Positions 1-8,565 of a DNA stretch of 64,000 nt are shown piece by piece. This DNA is from Halomonas colorata (GTDB lineage Bacteria; Pseudomonadota; Gammaproteobacteria; Pseudomonadales; Halomonadaceae): NCBI RefSeq assembly GCF_014897985.1, contig NZ_JABUZA010000004.1, forward strand, positions 92,637 to 156,636, in the 5' to 3' direction. The position numbers and the translations under genes are program-made. Each line of letters begins with the position of its first letter. Position 1 is the first letter of the stretch. The notes beneath the pieces are model-generated. The model saw only the letters and a program-made list of their open reading frames with translations. It searched no databases and was not told where the DNA came from.

Positions 1-451
1 CCGACCAGGACAGGCCGACCAGGTCATGGTCACCCATCTTATCGAGCAGTTCCTGGCCAATCTCGCCATCAAGTACGCAGCGAGCTTGTTCGTAACTGGT
101 GAACAAAAACGGTAGGTCGAGAACATACGTCTCTGGGACAAAGTTACCCAATGGCCCGGAGGAAGTAATCACTATATCGACGGTGCCTATTTGCAGCCCC
201 TCGATCATGGCCCGCTCCCCACCGAGCGAGCCGCTAGGGTGATCCGTTACGGTAAAAGCCCCATCAGAGAGATCTTCGAGGGTTTCTTTAAATGCCCGCG
301 AACCGGCGCCATAGTGAGAGTCACTGGAGATAGCGTAGCCCACACTTACCTCTGTGGCGGCCTGAGCCTGAAATGCCAGGCCCGCCAGGGCAAGCGTCGT
401 AGCGGTGCCGATGGCGGTCGCAAGCGTACGCCGAGCGAAACGAATGGTCAT
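1..451 (-). CDS. TRAP transporter solute receptor (DctP family), C-terminus outside window
   Basis: Periplasmic substrate-binding component of a tripartite ATP-independent (TRAP) carrier; about the first 150 residues are present and the gene runs off the left edge. The start ATG at 451 follows an AGGAG ribosome site. A signal peptide is visible (RRTLA, a hydrophobic run, then AFQAQA with cleavage near residue 31), followed by typical DctP sequence: a conserved 'GGERAMIEGLQIGTVDI' segment and 'LDLPFLF'. It lies 86 bp downstream of denD on the same strand, so it probably carries the substrate of the sugar-acid pathway, likely a tetronate; that link is inferred from position only. It shares the stretch DGEIGQELLDK with the DctP protein at 62422-63420, so both belong to the same DctP branch. 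Confidence 0.88.
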   Translation of the reverse strand, partial: MTIRFARRTLATAIGTATTLALAGLAFQAQAATEVSVGYAISSDSHYGAGSRAFKETLEDLSDGAFTVTDHPSGSLGGERAMIEGLQIGTVDIVITSSGPLGNFVPETYVLDLPFLFTSYEQARCVLDGEIGQELLDKMGDHDLVGLSWS

Positions 452-537
452 GGTAATACTCCTAATTGTATTTATTGGTAAGAACGATGGGGAGTAGTAG
501 CCCCTTATTGCTCGCCCGCTAGGCAGGCGAAGATCCA

Positions 538-1500
538 TTAACGATGCTCTGCTACATAGGCATCGATAATCTGTTTGAAGTCCCGGTCCCCGGCAAAACC
601 CAGTTGGTTCGCTTTAGCCGTTTCAAAGCGCGCGGGCCAGCTTGCCACCAAGGGTTCGATGCGTGGGTCTGGTTCATGCCGTACACGCGCCACCGCTTCA
701 TCGCCCGCCACCTCGCGCAATGCCTCAAGCATTTCGGAAACATCGGTCGTGATACCCGGCAAAATAAAAGCGCGAAACTTACCCAACGCTTCTTCCTGCA
801 CTTCGGCGCCATGTATCAACGCGTCGATCACCTTATCCGGCGACATCACGAAAAGCGCCTGATCCAACGGTACGGGGCAAATGGCTTCCTCACCGTTTAA
901 GGGCTCGCGCAGAATACTGGACGCAAAGCTCGACGCCGCGGCATTCGGCCGCCCTGGGCGAATCACAATAGTCGGCAAACGCAGTACTCTGCCGTCAATC
1001 AGGCCGCGTCGACTGTAGTCGTTGATTAGAAGCTCACACATTGCTTTTTGCGTGCCATAAGACGTCTGCGGTTGCGAAGCCGTCATGTCATCCAGCACAT
1101 CGGGTAGATCCCCGCCGTAAGCCGCCACGGAGCTTGCCATGACCAGGCGCGTCTTATGCAAACCCCGGGCACGGCAACCTTCCAGCAGAGCACGAGTGGC
1201 ATCAAAATTGACCGCCATCCCCAGATCCAGATCGGCCTCCGCTGCGGAGCTTACGACCGCAGCCAGGTGGAAGATGACATCGGGCTTTCGATCAAGCGCA
1301 CTACCCAGGGCATCTGAAGCAGTAATATCTACAGCATCGTTACGGATCGTTATATCAGACGCGTCGGGTACGGCAGCCTGGGTTTGATCGACCAGGGTCA
1401 AGTGGGTGACCGGCTGACCGCACAGCTCTTTACGGTTGATCAGACGATGTAAAAGGCGCTGTCCCAGAAAACCGGCGGCGCCCGTGATTAAGATATGCAT
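538..1500 (-). CDS. denD: D-erythronate dehydrogenase-like NAD-dependent epimerase/dehydratase
   Basis: Extended short-chain dehydrogenase of 320 residues. The N-terminal Rossmann motif GAAGFLG is at residues 7-13, the catalytic-type YGTQK (YxxxK) near residue 150, and 'VFHLAAVVSSAAEADLD' matches the DenD branch of the epimerase family. DenD oxidises D-erythronate to 2-oxo-tetronate with NAD+ in the cytoplasm. The neighbours otnI and ltnD on the same strand are the usual partners, which supports this assignment over a generic sugar epimerase. The ATG at 1500 is preceded by GAGGA. Gap to otnI is 63 bp, so one operon reading leftward into the TRAP receptor is likely. The kinase (OtnK) and decarboxylating aldolase (OtnC) needed to finish the pathway are not in the window and may lie to the left. 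Confidence 0.82.
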   Translation of the reverse strand: MHILITGAAGFLGQRLLHRLINRKELCGQPVTHLTLVDQTQAAVPDASDITIRNDAVDITASDALGSALDRKPDVIFHLAAVVSSAAEADLDLGMAVNFDATRALLEGCRARGLHKTRLVMASSVAAYGGDLPDVLDDMTASQPQTSYGTQKAMCELLINDYSRRGLIDGRVLRLPTIVIRPGRPNAAASSFASSILREPLNGEEAICPVPLDQALFVMSPDKVIDALIHGAEVQEEALGKFRAFILPGITTDVSEMLEALREVAGDEAVARVRHEPDPRIEPLVASWPARFETAKANQLGFAGDRDFKQIIDAYVAEHR

Positions 1501-1563
1501 GATTCAGGTGTCCTCGCTTTAATTGTTGGTTGTTAGCGTTTAAGACCATGTTTGGCTACTCAC

Positions 1564-2358
1564 TCATGTGCGAAGCCCGTAATGTCGCCCCCAGCCCAGA
1601 CCTTGGCGCGTATCGCCGGCTGGCCTGTATTCGCAGCCAACCCAACCGCTATAGCCCAGCGCTTCAAGTCTGGTAAATAACGCCGGATAGTTGACCTCGC
1701 CAACATCGGGCTCGTGCCGTTCCGGCGCTCCCGCCACCTGAATATGGCCGATAGCGCTAAACTGGTGCTCAAGGTGGCGGATGAGATCCCCTTCCATAAT
1801 CTGGCAATGATAGAGATCAAACTGCAGCTTCAGATTACTCGCCCCCAGCGCTTTCAATACCGCCATGGCTTGCGCCTGTCTTGATAAGAAGTAATGGGGC
1901 ATATCGCGGGTATTGATAGGCTCGATCAATATGTCCTTGCCCAGTTTGGCGGCCTCAGTAGTGGCGTAGCGCAGGTTACGCAGATAGGTAGCCTGATGAT
2001 CGGCCTGGGTCGTCGCATCGCTACCTTCAGGCAGCAAGCCCGCCATGGCGTGAACGTGTGGGCAGTTGAGCATCTCGGCATAACGTAGCGCCTCGATGAC
2101 TGAATCACGAAACTCAGCTTCGCGCCCAGGCAGGCTAGCAAGGCCTCGCTCACCGGCGTCCCAATCCCCCGGCGGCAAGTTGAACAGCACTTGCGTTAAG
2201 TGTGTTTCATCAAGTGCCTGGCGCAGCTCTCGAGCGCTATAGGCGTAGGGAAACAGGTATTCGATCCCTTTAAACCCCGCATCAGCCGCCGCCGAAAAAC
2301 GGTCCATAAAATCGTGCTCGTTAAACAGCATGCTAAGGTTGGCGGCTAATCGAATCAT
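1564..2358 (-). CDS. otnI: 2-oxo-tetronate isomerase (hydroxypyruvate isomerase family)
   Basis: TIM-barrel protein of 264 residues in the xylose isomerase-like/Hyi family. OtnI interconverts 2-oxo- and 3-oxo-tetronate, the step between the DenD or LtnD dehydrogenases and the OtnK kinase. The N-terminus 'MIRLAANLSMLFNEHDF' and 'GFKGIEYLFPY' are hallmarks of the family, as are 'LIEPINTRDMPHYFL' and 'QFDLYHCQIMEGDL', which supply metal or substrate ligands (E, D, H). I place the start at ATG 2358, where the family begins, although the frame is open 17 codons further upstream. The 276-bp gap before it, towards ltnD, holds a 15-bp tandem repeat. Generic hydroxypyruvate isomerase is the alternative; the neighbours favour OtnI. 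Confidence 0.8.
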   Translation of the reverse strand: MIRLAANLSMLFNEHDFMDRFSAAADAGFKGIEYLFPYAYSARELRQALDETHLTQVLFNLPPGDWDAGERGLASLPGREAEFRDSVIEALRYAEMLNCPHVHAMAGLLPEGSDATTQADHQATYLRNLRYATTEAAKLGKDILIEPINTRDMPHYFLSRQAQAMAVLKALGASNLKLQFDLYHCQIMEGDLIRHLEHQFSAIGHIQVAGAPERHEPDVGEVNYPALFTRLEALGYSGWVGCEYRPAGDTRQGLGWGRHYGLRT

Positions 2359-2551
2359 GGTGTATCGATACCTCTTTGTTTTTATCTTTAGCTGTAATGG
2401 TCTCGTCAATCGGACAGGAGTGCGATGTCAAGGCTACCCTACCGCATCAGCCTCTTGGCGCCTCCTATGACACGCCGATCATCTGAAGACAGCGCATACC
2501 GCCACGTACAAGGTTATTGGCAAGATCCGTTGCCCCGGGTAAAGTCGTCGG

Positions 2552-2616
2552 CGATAGCTCCAAGGGCTATCGTTTCAAGGGCTATCGTTTCAGGGGCTAT
2601 CGTTTCAGGGGCTATG
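2552..2616. repeat. 15-bp tandem repeat array between ltnD and otnI
   Basis: Three direct copies of GGGCTATCGTTTCAR start at 2564, 2579 and 2594, and a fourth degenerate copy begins at 2609. Just before the array, CGATAGC (2552-2558) is the inverted partner of GCTATCG (2566-2572), so a 7-bp hairpin with a 7-nt loop can form. The array sits after the ltnD stop and upstream of otnI, in the presumed leftward transcript. The unit length of 15 keeps any reading frame through it open. Confidence 0.9.
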
Positions 2617-2634
2617 CTCTGCTCCATGCTCATT

Positions 2635-3567
2635 CTAGGTTTCCTGAGCATCGTTAGCCGCTTCAGGCAACGTAATACCTGATAGCCGCTGATAGACTTT
2701 GATAACCGCAGAATCATCCTCTCGACCGAAGCCTGCCCCACTGGCCGAGGTAAACTGCTGCAACGCGCTGGCGGCAACCGGCGTTGCCATTGAAAGCTCG
2801 CGCCCGGTCTGGTGCACAATATTGAGATCTTTGATAAAGATATCTACGGCCGAAAGCGGCGTGTAGTCACCTTTAAGAATGTGGGGCACGCGATTTTCGA
2901 ACATCCAGGAATTGCCCGCCGAGTGAGTAATCACCTCAAAGATAACCTCGGGATCAAGCCCCATCCGAATACCCAACGCCATGGCTTCAGCGGCGGTCGC
3001 GATATGTACGCCTGCCAACAGCTGATTGACCAGCTTCATACTGGAGCCCACGCCGGGGTCATCGCCCAGGCGATAAACCTTGGCGGCCATGCCATCAAGC
3101 ACGTCACTTGCGTAGCTAAATGCCTCCGCGGCGCCCGATGCCATCACTGATAGCTCACCGCTTTTGGCTTTTGCAGCACCGCCGCTAATCGGTGCGTCCA
3201 GCATCATCAATCCCTCTGCCGCCAAGCGCTCGCCCAGCTGTTTCGCCTGACTGGGCGCCACCGTGGCGCACTGCAAGATCAGGCTGCCTGGCGCTAGATG
3301 CTCAACGACGCCCTGCTCACCAAACAGCACCTGCTCAACCTGGCTACCGTTGACGACCACTACCAGCACAATATGACAGTGAGCGAGCTCCATAGGGGTT
3401 GCCACACTCTTGCCCCCTGCCGCGACAAAAGCATCGCGTGACCCAGCAGCAATATCACATCCAGTCACGTTAAATCCCTGGTGATGTAAGGTAGTAGCGG
3501 TGCCCATCCCCATCGCACCCAAGCCAATAACGCCTACTTGAAGTGATTGCTTATCGTGTTGACTCAC
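2635..3567 (-). CDS. ltnD: L-threonate dehydrogenase-like (3-hydroxyisobutyrate dehydrogenase family)
   Basis: NAD-dependent beta-hydroxyacid dehydrogenase of 310 residues. The Rossmann motif GVIGLGAMGMG lies at residues 12-22. The substrate motif 'DAPISGG' is around residue 122, and the catalytic lysine lies in 'GSSMKLVNQLLAG' near residue 175. The C-terminal half with 'GNSWMFENRVPHIL' and 'DIFIKDLNIV' is characteristic of LtnD rather than of 3-hydroxyisobutyrate or tartronate-semialdehyde reductases. It oxidises L-threonate at C2, feeding OtnI. Start is GTG 3567 after GAGGTG. It is the first gene of the leftward cluster and faces the LacI-family gene across 181 bp that contains a strong operator. 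Confidence 0.85.
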   Translation of the reverse strand: MSQHDKQSLQVGVIGLGAMGMGTATTLHHQGFNVTGCDIAAGSRDAFVAAGGKSVATPMELAHCHIVLVVVVNGSQVEQVLFGEQGVVEHLAPGSLILQCATVAPSQAKQLGERLAAEGLMMLDAPISGGAAKAKSGELSVMASGAAEAFSYASDVLDGMAAKVYRLGDDPGVGSSMKLVNQLLAGVHIATAAEAMALGIRMGLDPEVIFEVITHSAGNSWMFENRVPHILKGDYTPLSAVDIFIKDLNIVHQTGRELSMATPVAASALQQFTSASGAGFGREDDSAVIKVYQRLSGITLPEAANDAQET

Positions 3568-3661
3568 CGGTCGACACCTCGCTTTTGTTGTATGAATTGC
3601 TGGCGTTGCGATGCCTTACTTTTCCCTTGAATCTGTTCTGATCGTTCACCTTAACAAGGAA

Positions 3662-3693
3662 AATGGTAGCGCTGTCATGATAGCGCTACCATT
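3662..3693. promoter_or_regulatory. Double LacI-family operator in the ltnD-lacI divergent promoter
   Basis: A perfect 12-bp inverted repeat (AATGGTAGCGCT at 3662-3673 and its complement at 3682-3693) is separated by 8 bp. Each arm also contains AGCGCT, the symmetric core of GntR/IdnR-type LacI operators, with centres 14 bp apart. So the site can be read either as one large palindrome or as two overlapping dimer sites. It lies 95 bp from the ltnD start and 55 bp from the regulator start, well placed for control of both promoters and for autoregulation. Confidence 0.82.
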
Positions 3694-3748
3694 ACTTCTA
3701 GATTACTCTCAGCTTATCGACAAGTTGAACATCAAGGACGTGTGACTA

Positions 3749-4783
3749 ATGTCTAAAGACCTCCCGGCCGCTAACAAGTCACGCCGTCGCTCCGATCAAA
3801 TCACGCTCAGCCAGGTGGCGCAGGCCGCAGGGGTTTCCCCGATTACGGCATCTCGAGCACTGAACCACCCTGATAAAGTAAGCAACAGTACCCGTCAAAG
3901 CGTTTTGGAAAGCGTAGAGCGCCTGGGCTATGTGCCCAACCTGATAGCGGGAAGCCTGGCGTCTTCACGCTCTCGGCTGATTGCCGTCATCGTGCCATCG
4001 CTGATCAACAGCGTATTTGTGGAAGTCATCAAAGGCCTGCAGGAAACGCTGGAAGCGCAGGGATATCAGATCCTGCTCGGCAATACTGATTATGATCTGG
4101 ACCGTGAGTATCAGTTGGTGCGTACGTTTTTAGGCTGGTCATGTTCGGCCCTGGTCACCGCCGGGCTACGCCATAACGATGCATGTCATACGCTCTTAGC
4201 CAACTGGGGCCATCCGATCATGGAGGTGATGGAGCTTGGTAACGGCATAGATCTTAACGTTGGGCTGGATCATGTGGCTGCCGGTCGCTGCATGGCCAGC
4301 CACCTTGTCGATAGAGGCTACCAGCGAATTGTGTATGTTGGCGCGCGGCTCTCCCATGATTATCGCGCGGGAATGCGCTATGAGGGGCACAAAGCGGTGC
4401 TGAAGGCCAAGGGACTGGAGGCCCCCTTGTTAGAAATGGACACGCTGGGCACCCTACAGGCGGGGGCAGAAAGTCTGGCCCAAGTGTTGCAGCACTATCC
4501 TGCTACTCAGGCCATCCATTTTGCCAACGACGACCTTGCCGCAGGTGCCCTGCTGGCCGCCCAGCGCCAGGGCCTCCAGGTGCCTGGCGATATCGCCATT
4601 GCGGGCTTCAACGGCTTACCGCTAGGTCAACATATCACCCCAAAACTTACTACTATCCTCTCTCCACGCGAAGACATGGGCCGCCTGGCCGCGCAAGAAC
4701 TCATTCGCAGGTTAAGCGGCAAAAGCGTTTACCGCCGCCAGCACGACGTGAACTTTACGCTTCAGGTGGGCGAGAGTACGTAG
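3749..4783 (+). CDS. LacI family transcriptional regulator (GntR/IdnR-like)
   Basis: Regulator of 344 residues. An N-terminal helix-turn-helix (residues about 17-40, 'TLSQVAQAAGVSPITASRALNHP') is followed by the hinge 'YVPNLIAGSLAS'. A periplasmic-binding-protein-like effector domain fills the rest ('IAVIVPSLINSVFVEVIKGL', 'GFNGLPLGQHITPKLTTI'). This arrangement is typical of the GntR branch of LacI repressors that sense sugar acids. It is divergent from ltnD and shares the double palindrome at 3662-3693, so it probably represses the tetronate genes until a sugar acid or intermediate binds. Effector identity is inferred from the neighbours. Confidence 0.9.
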   Translation: MSKDLPAANKSRRRSDQITLSQVAQAAGVSPITASRALNHPDKVSNSTRQSVLESVERLGYVPNLIAGSLASSRSRLIAVIVPSLINSVFVEVIKGLQETLEAQGYQILLGNTDYDLDREYQLVRTFLGWSCSALVTAGLRHNDACHTLLANWGHPIMEVMELGNGIDLNVGLDHVAAGRCMASHLVDRGYQRIVYVGARLSHDYRAGMRYEGHKAVLKAKGLEAPLLEMDTLGTLQAGAESLAQVLQHYPATQAIHFANDDLAAGALLAAQRQGLQVPGDIAIAGFNGLPLGQHITPKLTTILSPREDMGRLAAQELIRRLSGKSVYRRQHDVNFTLQVGEST

Positions 4784-4966
4784 GCTGGCCCCTTGCTGGC
4801 CTGGGCCGATGTTACCGCTGCAATGATAGGTAGCGATGTGTCATCCGTGTCCGCTCAGCAGCGCGTGGCGTTCAATCCAACCAGCCTATAAACTCAACAG
4901 AGCGAGCCGCCGAGAGTTTGCAATTTTATTGCCTTCAACACCTAGTTTCCAAAAAGGACGGACGCT

Positions 4967-6322
4967 ATGCGCGATGACGAAAAATATACCAATAACGAAG
5001 AGCTCCTGCTTCACCTTCAAAAGCTTTTAGACATCCCAGAAACAGCAGCTCTACACGAGTTTTTCACTGAACTCGATACGTTAGACATTGCGCGAACACT
5101 TGAATCCTTCCCGGCCAAAACACGCGATTTTCTTTGGGAGTTTATTCCGGACGAGGTGATCGGCGAGGTTCTCGCGGAAGTTGACGAAGATATTCGTGCC
5201 GACTATATCGAAGATTTATCGGCCAGTGACGTTGAGCAAATTGTTAAAGGCCTGGATGCTCAAGAGGTTGCAGAAGTACTGGACGTTGCTGCTGAGTCCA
5301 TAAAAACCAGCGTCTACGCCAGTCTGGACCAAGAGATTCGCGCCCAGGTCGAAAATCTTCATGCCTATGAGGATGATGTAGTGGGTCGTTATATGGACCC
5401 AGAAACCGTTAACGTAAAACAAGGCGTGTCGTTGGAAGCTGTGCAACGCTATATCCGAATTCATCATTTGCTTGACGATGAGTCGCAGCAGATCATGATC
5501 ACCGATAAGGATAAGCGGTTACTAGGCACCTTAACCCTCATTGATTTAATCAAGCAGCCGCAGGATGCCGTGGTTGATGATTACATAAATGTTTTTTTTA
5601 CCCTTAATGACCAAATGAAAGTCAGCGATGCGGCGGCGCTGCTGCGCTCCAAAGAACTTCACTTTGTACCCGTATGCGATAGCGACGGCTTATTGGTCGG
5701 ACAACTAAACGCCGCCGACGTATTAGAAATCACCCAGGATGATGCCGACATGACGCTTAAGCATATGTCAGGCGTCAGTGATGAAGAGGAAGTCTTTACC
5801 CCGATTATGCGCAGTGCCAAAAGCCGAGGCATTTGGCTGGGTATCAATTTATTGACCGCTTTTCTAGCAGCGTTTGTTATCGGGCAATTTGAGGCCGTGC
5901 TGGAACAAATTGTGGCCCTGGCCATTTTGATGCCGGTAGTCGCAAGCATGGGAGGTATTGCTGGTAGTCAGACGCTGACCGTTGTTATACGCGGTTTAGC
6001 GCTGGGCCAGCTCGCAGGTAACAATAAACGCTGGCTCTACAATAAAGAGCTATGGGTAGGCATGTGTAATGGCCTGGTTTGGGCATTAGTGGTCGGGCTA
6101 ATTGCCTATGTTTGGTTTAGCGACCCTCTGATCACGCTGGTGATAACCCTGGCAATTTTTATCAACATGAGCCTGGCTAACATCGCAGGCGTACTGGTCC
6201 CCCTAGTCTTGAAAAGACTTCAGATTGACCCCGCTTTATCGGGTGCAGTGATCTTGACGACCGTAACCGATGTGGTTGGTTTTCTATCCTTTTTGGGGCT
6301 CGCCACGTTGATTATACTGTGA
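4967..6322 (+). CDS. mgtE: Magnesium transporter MgtE
   Basis: Inner-membrane Mg2+ channel of 451 residues, normal length for the family. Order: MgtE N superhelical domain (about residues 10-130, rich in acidic residues), two CBS domains (about 135-255), a plug helix, then five membrane helices from about residue 285. The pore region 'MPVVASMGGIAGSQTLTVVIRGLALG' and 'AGVLVPLVLKRLQIDPALSGAVILTTVTD' are the family signatures. The CBS and N domains close the pore when cytosolic Mg2+ is high. RBS AAGGA lies 11 bp before ATG 4967. It is monocistronic, with an intrinsic terminator at 6404-6429. Confidence 0.96.
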   Translation: MRDDEKYTNNEELLLHLQKLLDIPETAALHEFFTELDTLDIARTLESFPAKTRDFLWEFIPDEVIGEVLAEVDEDIRADYIEDLSASDVEQIVKGLDAQEVAEVLDVAAESIKTSVYASLDQEIRAQVENLHAYEDDVVGRYMDPETVNVKQGVSLEAVQRYIRIHHLLDDESQQIMITDKDKRLLGTLTLIDLIKQPQDAVVDDYINVFFTLNDQMKVSDAAALLRSKELHFVPVCDSDGLLVGQLNAADVLEITQDDADMTLKHMSGVSDEEEVFTPIMRSAKSRGIWLGINLLTAFLAAFVIGQFEAVLEQIVALAILMPVVASMGGIAGSQTLTVVIRGLALGQLAGNNKRWLYNKELWVGMCNGLVWALVVGLIAYVWFSDPLITLVITLAIFINMSLANIAGVLVPLVLKRLQIDPALSGAVILTTVTDVVGFLSFLGLATLIIL

Positions 6323-6403
6323 GCGTAGCTTACCAAGAAGGTAGGTGGGATACAGACCTATTCGCCTGCTAGTATTTATCTCGCACATACCTCAACGTGA
6401 TTG

Positions 6404-6429
6404 AAAACCCTGCATAATGCAGGGTTTTT
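6404..6429 (+). terminator. Intrinsic terminator after mgtE
   Basis: Perfect 11-bp stem (AAAACCCTGCA at 6404-6414, complement at 6418-6428) with a 3-nt loop, ending in a T tract. It lies 80 bp after the mgtE stop. Its position also argues against translating the following gene from the in-frame TTG at 6401. Confidence 0.9.
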
Positions 6430-6472
6430 CACATTAAATGCTGTACTTTTCCGCGACTGCCAAGGAATTGCC

Positions 6473-7216
6473 GTGCTCCCTGATTACTCAACTATCGCTT
6501 GGCTGTTAATCGTATTTTCCGTTTACTTAACAGGTGTTTCCAAAGGGGGCTTTGCCGGTGGTTTCGGCACACTCTCGGTACCGCTGATGGCACTGGCGAT
6601 CAGCCCCACCCAGGCGGCTGGCCTTCTGCTGCCATTGCTGCTAGTAATGGATGTGTTTGCGGTAAAGGCGTGGTGGGGCAAGCATGATATGGCCGAAGTA
6701 TGGCGATTTTTGCCGGGCCTACTGGTTGGCGTAGCGGTGGGCACGCTGCTATTTGACCGTCTGAGCGAACAGGGAATACGCCTGGTGCTTGGGGGGATAT
6801 CGCTGTTGTTTGCCACCTATATGCTGTTCAAGCCAGTGGCCAAAAAGCCCATTTCCACCCGCTGGGCGCTGCCTGCCGCCAGCGTATGTGGTTTTACCAG
6901 CTTTATTGCTCATGCCGGTGCCCCACCGTTGAATCTTTATCTGCTGCCACGCAAGCTCCCCAAAGAGACGTTTATTGCCACTTGCGCCGTCTCATTTGCG
7001 GTAGTTAATGCGATCAAACTAGGTCCGTATCTGTGGCTGGGAGAGGTAAACGTCACCAGCGCCTGGGCCTCACTACTGCTGGTACCTATCGCCTGGATCG
7101 GCGTACGTAACGGCTTTTGGCTGCAAAGCCGCGTCAATGAAAAGCTGTTTTATCAGCTGGTCATTCTTGCGATGTTTTTGGTGGGAGGCAACTTGGTTTG
7201 GCAGGCCATATTTTAA
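6473..7216 (+). CDS. TSUP family (TauE/SafE-like) membrane permease
   Basis: Membrane protein of 247 residues with about eight hydrophobic helices, in the sulfite exporter TauE/SafE family (TSUP), which moves sulfite, sulfoacetate or related organosulfur anions. The N-terminal half carries 'GVSKGGFAGGFGTLSVPLMAL', the family's glycine-rich repeat motif. The second repeat appears as 'CGFTSFIAHAGAPPLNLYLLPRKL'. Start GTG 6473 is chosen because AAGGA precedes it by 6-7 nt and the upstream terminator separates it from mgtE. No sulfur-metabolism gene is nearby, so the substrate cannot be named. Confidence 0.85.
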   Translation: MLPDYSTIAWLLIVFSVYLTGVSKGGFAGGFGTLSVPLMALAISPTQAAGLLLPLLLVMDVFAVKAWWGKHDMAEVWRFLPGLLVGVAVGTLLFDRLSEQGIRLVLGGISLLFATYMLFKPVAKKPISTRWALPAASVCGFTSFIAHAGAPPLNLYLLPRKLPKETFIATCAVSFAVVNAIKLGPYLWLGEVNVTSAWASLLLVPIAWIGVRNGFWLQSRVNEKLFYQLVILAMFLVGGNLVWQAIF

Positions 7217-7416
7217 TGAGCCGGTACAATACTAGTTATCGTTTTTAGCGTAAAACAAACATGCTCGCCGTTAACCACGGAGTTTCAATCTTCCTTAACG
7301 TTAACTATTATCTCGGTATTCTTTGCCTTTACAGAAGACGTTAACGCTTAGGAAGTATATGATATTGGATCAATATTATTACCGCCCGCTACGCTGACAG
7401 CGAATGAGGAGACCAC

Positions 7417-8511
7417 ATGACGGGCCTATCATCCCCAAGCGATTCGCTTTATATGGCACTCACCAACGAGCTGCCAGCTTTTTTGAGTAAGTCGCTTTTG
7501 CAATGTAAAAGCCTGCCTGCTTTACCGTCTGTTGCGCTTCGGGTACTTGATATAGCCCGCTCCTCTCGAGCAACTTTAAATGATTACGCCAAGGCAATTG
7601 AGCACGACCCTGCGCTTACTATGCGCCTGGTTGCACTGGCGAACAGCGCCTATTACGCGCGCGCCTCAACTTCCATCCATACCTGTATAGAAGCCATGCA
7701 ACGCTTGGGTTTAAATGCCACGTTGGCAGTGGTGCTGGGCTTTACCCTGTTTCAATATGCCCAAGGAGGCAATTATCGTAACCGGACGTGGCAGCGGGCT
7801 ATCACTTCAGCCCTGGTAGCCCGTTATCTAGCTGAGCAGCTATGTCCTGACAAAAGTGGCAGTACATTTACCCTGGCGTTATTACAAGATATTGGCATAT
7901 TGGCGCTGCAAGCCGCTTACCCTGAGGAAGCGGAAGCGTTATACGCAGATACTGCGCTATCGCATGGTGAAATAACATTGTCAGAGCAGGCATATTTTGG
8001 CTGTGACCATACGCTGGTTGGCGCATGGCTGGCAGCCAAGTGGGGGATGCCCGACCATACTGTTATGACCATACGCCAAAGCCATGAAAGCTTTCTATTG
8101 AACGACAAAGCGTTACTCTGTATTCGCTTGTCGGGGCCAATTGCTGATGCCTGGTTATCAAGAAGCCCAGCGTCGCAGCTAGCTGCAGTGCTTTATCAGT
8201 TAAAGACGGTTAGCTATATCAGTGCATTGAAAATTGATGAAGTGTTGCATAATGTTCAACAGCAAACTGACATACTTGCCAATGCGTTGAATATGACTAC
8301 GTCCGTTGAGGTCGATAGCATGACCCTGTTGGCGGAAGCTCACCAGTTGCTCTTCCAACATACGCTAATGCTGAGTTCCCAACTAGAAGATCAAAAACAA
8401 GCCCTAGCCTCTTTACGCTACCCTGATGAAAATCAAAAAGAGCATAGTCGGTGGGATGCCTCTCTCAAGGGCCAGCGTTCAGGCTTAATCCGCAGGCCGA
8501 AAAACAAATAG
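7417..8511 (+). CDS. HDOD domain signalling protein
   Basis: Cytoplasmic protein of 364 residues. The HDOD domain (about residues 28-235) starts with 'LPALPSVALRVLDIA' and continues with 'DPALTMRLVALANSAYY', 'IEAMQRLGL' and 'LLQDIGILAL', the usual HDOD landmarks. The C-terminal 120 residues have no domain I recognise. HDOD proteins are non-catalytic HD-fold relatives that often act with chemotaxis or c-di-GMP circuits. GAGGAG precedes ATG 7417. It stands alone, separated from both neighbours. Confidence 0.88.
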   Translation: MTGLSSPSDSLYMALTNELPAFLSKSLLQCKSLPALPSVALRVLDIARSSRATLNDYAKAIEHDPALTMRLVALANSAYYARASTSIHTCIEAMQRLGLNATLAVVLGFTLFQYAQGGNYRNRTWQRAITSALVARYLAEQLCPDKSGSTFTLALLQDIGILALQAAYPEEAEALYADTALSHGEITLSEQAYFGCDHTLVGAWLAAKWGMPDHTVMTIRQSHESFLLNDKALLCIRLSGPIADAWLSRSPASQLAAVLYQLKTVSYISALKIDEVLHNVQQQTDILANALNMTTSVEVDSMTLLAEAHQLLFQHTLMLSSQLEDQKQALASLRYPDENQKEHSRWDASLKGQRSGLIRRPKNK

Positions 8512-8537
8512 CCGTATCCCCTTAAGCTTATTCACCA

Positions 8538-8561
8538 ACAGACCGCGCGATCGCGGCCTGT
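8538..8561. terminator. Convergent hairpin between HDOD and dctM genes
   Basis: GC-rich stem (ACAG-ACCGCG, loop CGAT, CGCGGC-CTGT) with one mismatch, placed between two converging genes. No T tract on either strand, so it is only a probable transcription barrier. Confidence 0.5.
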
Positions 8562-8565
8562 CAGG

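Noticed and set aside
2564..2616. Short CRISPR-like array
   Set aside because: Copies are directly adjacent with no spacers, so it is a plain tandem repeat; the same holds for the heptamer array at 32361. No cas genes are present.
2425..2682. Open frame through the 15-bp repeat encoding repeated SRAIV/SGAIV units
   Set aside because: Open only because the repeat unit is a multiple of three. No ribosome site, and it overlaps the ltnD end.
4836..5030. Open frame of 64 codons before mgtE
   Set aside because: Overlaps the mgtE start in another frame and has no ribosome site or recognisable product.
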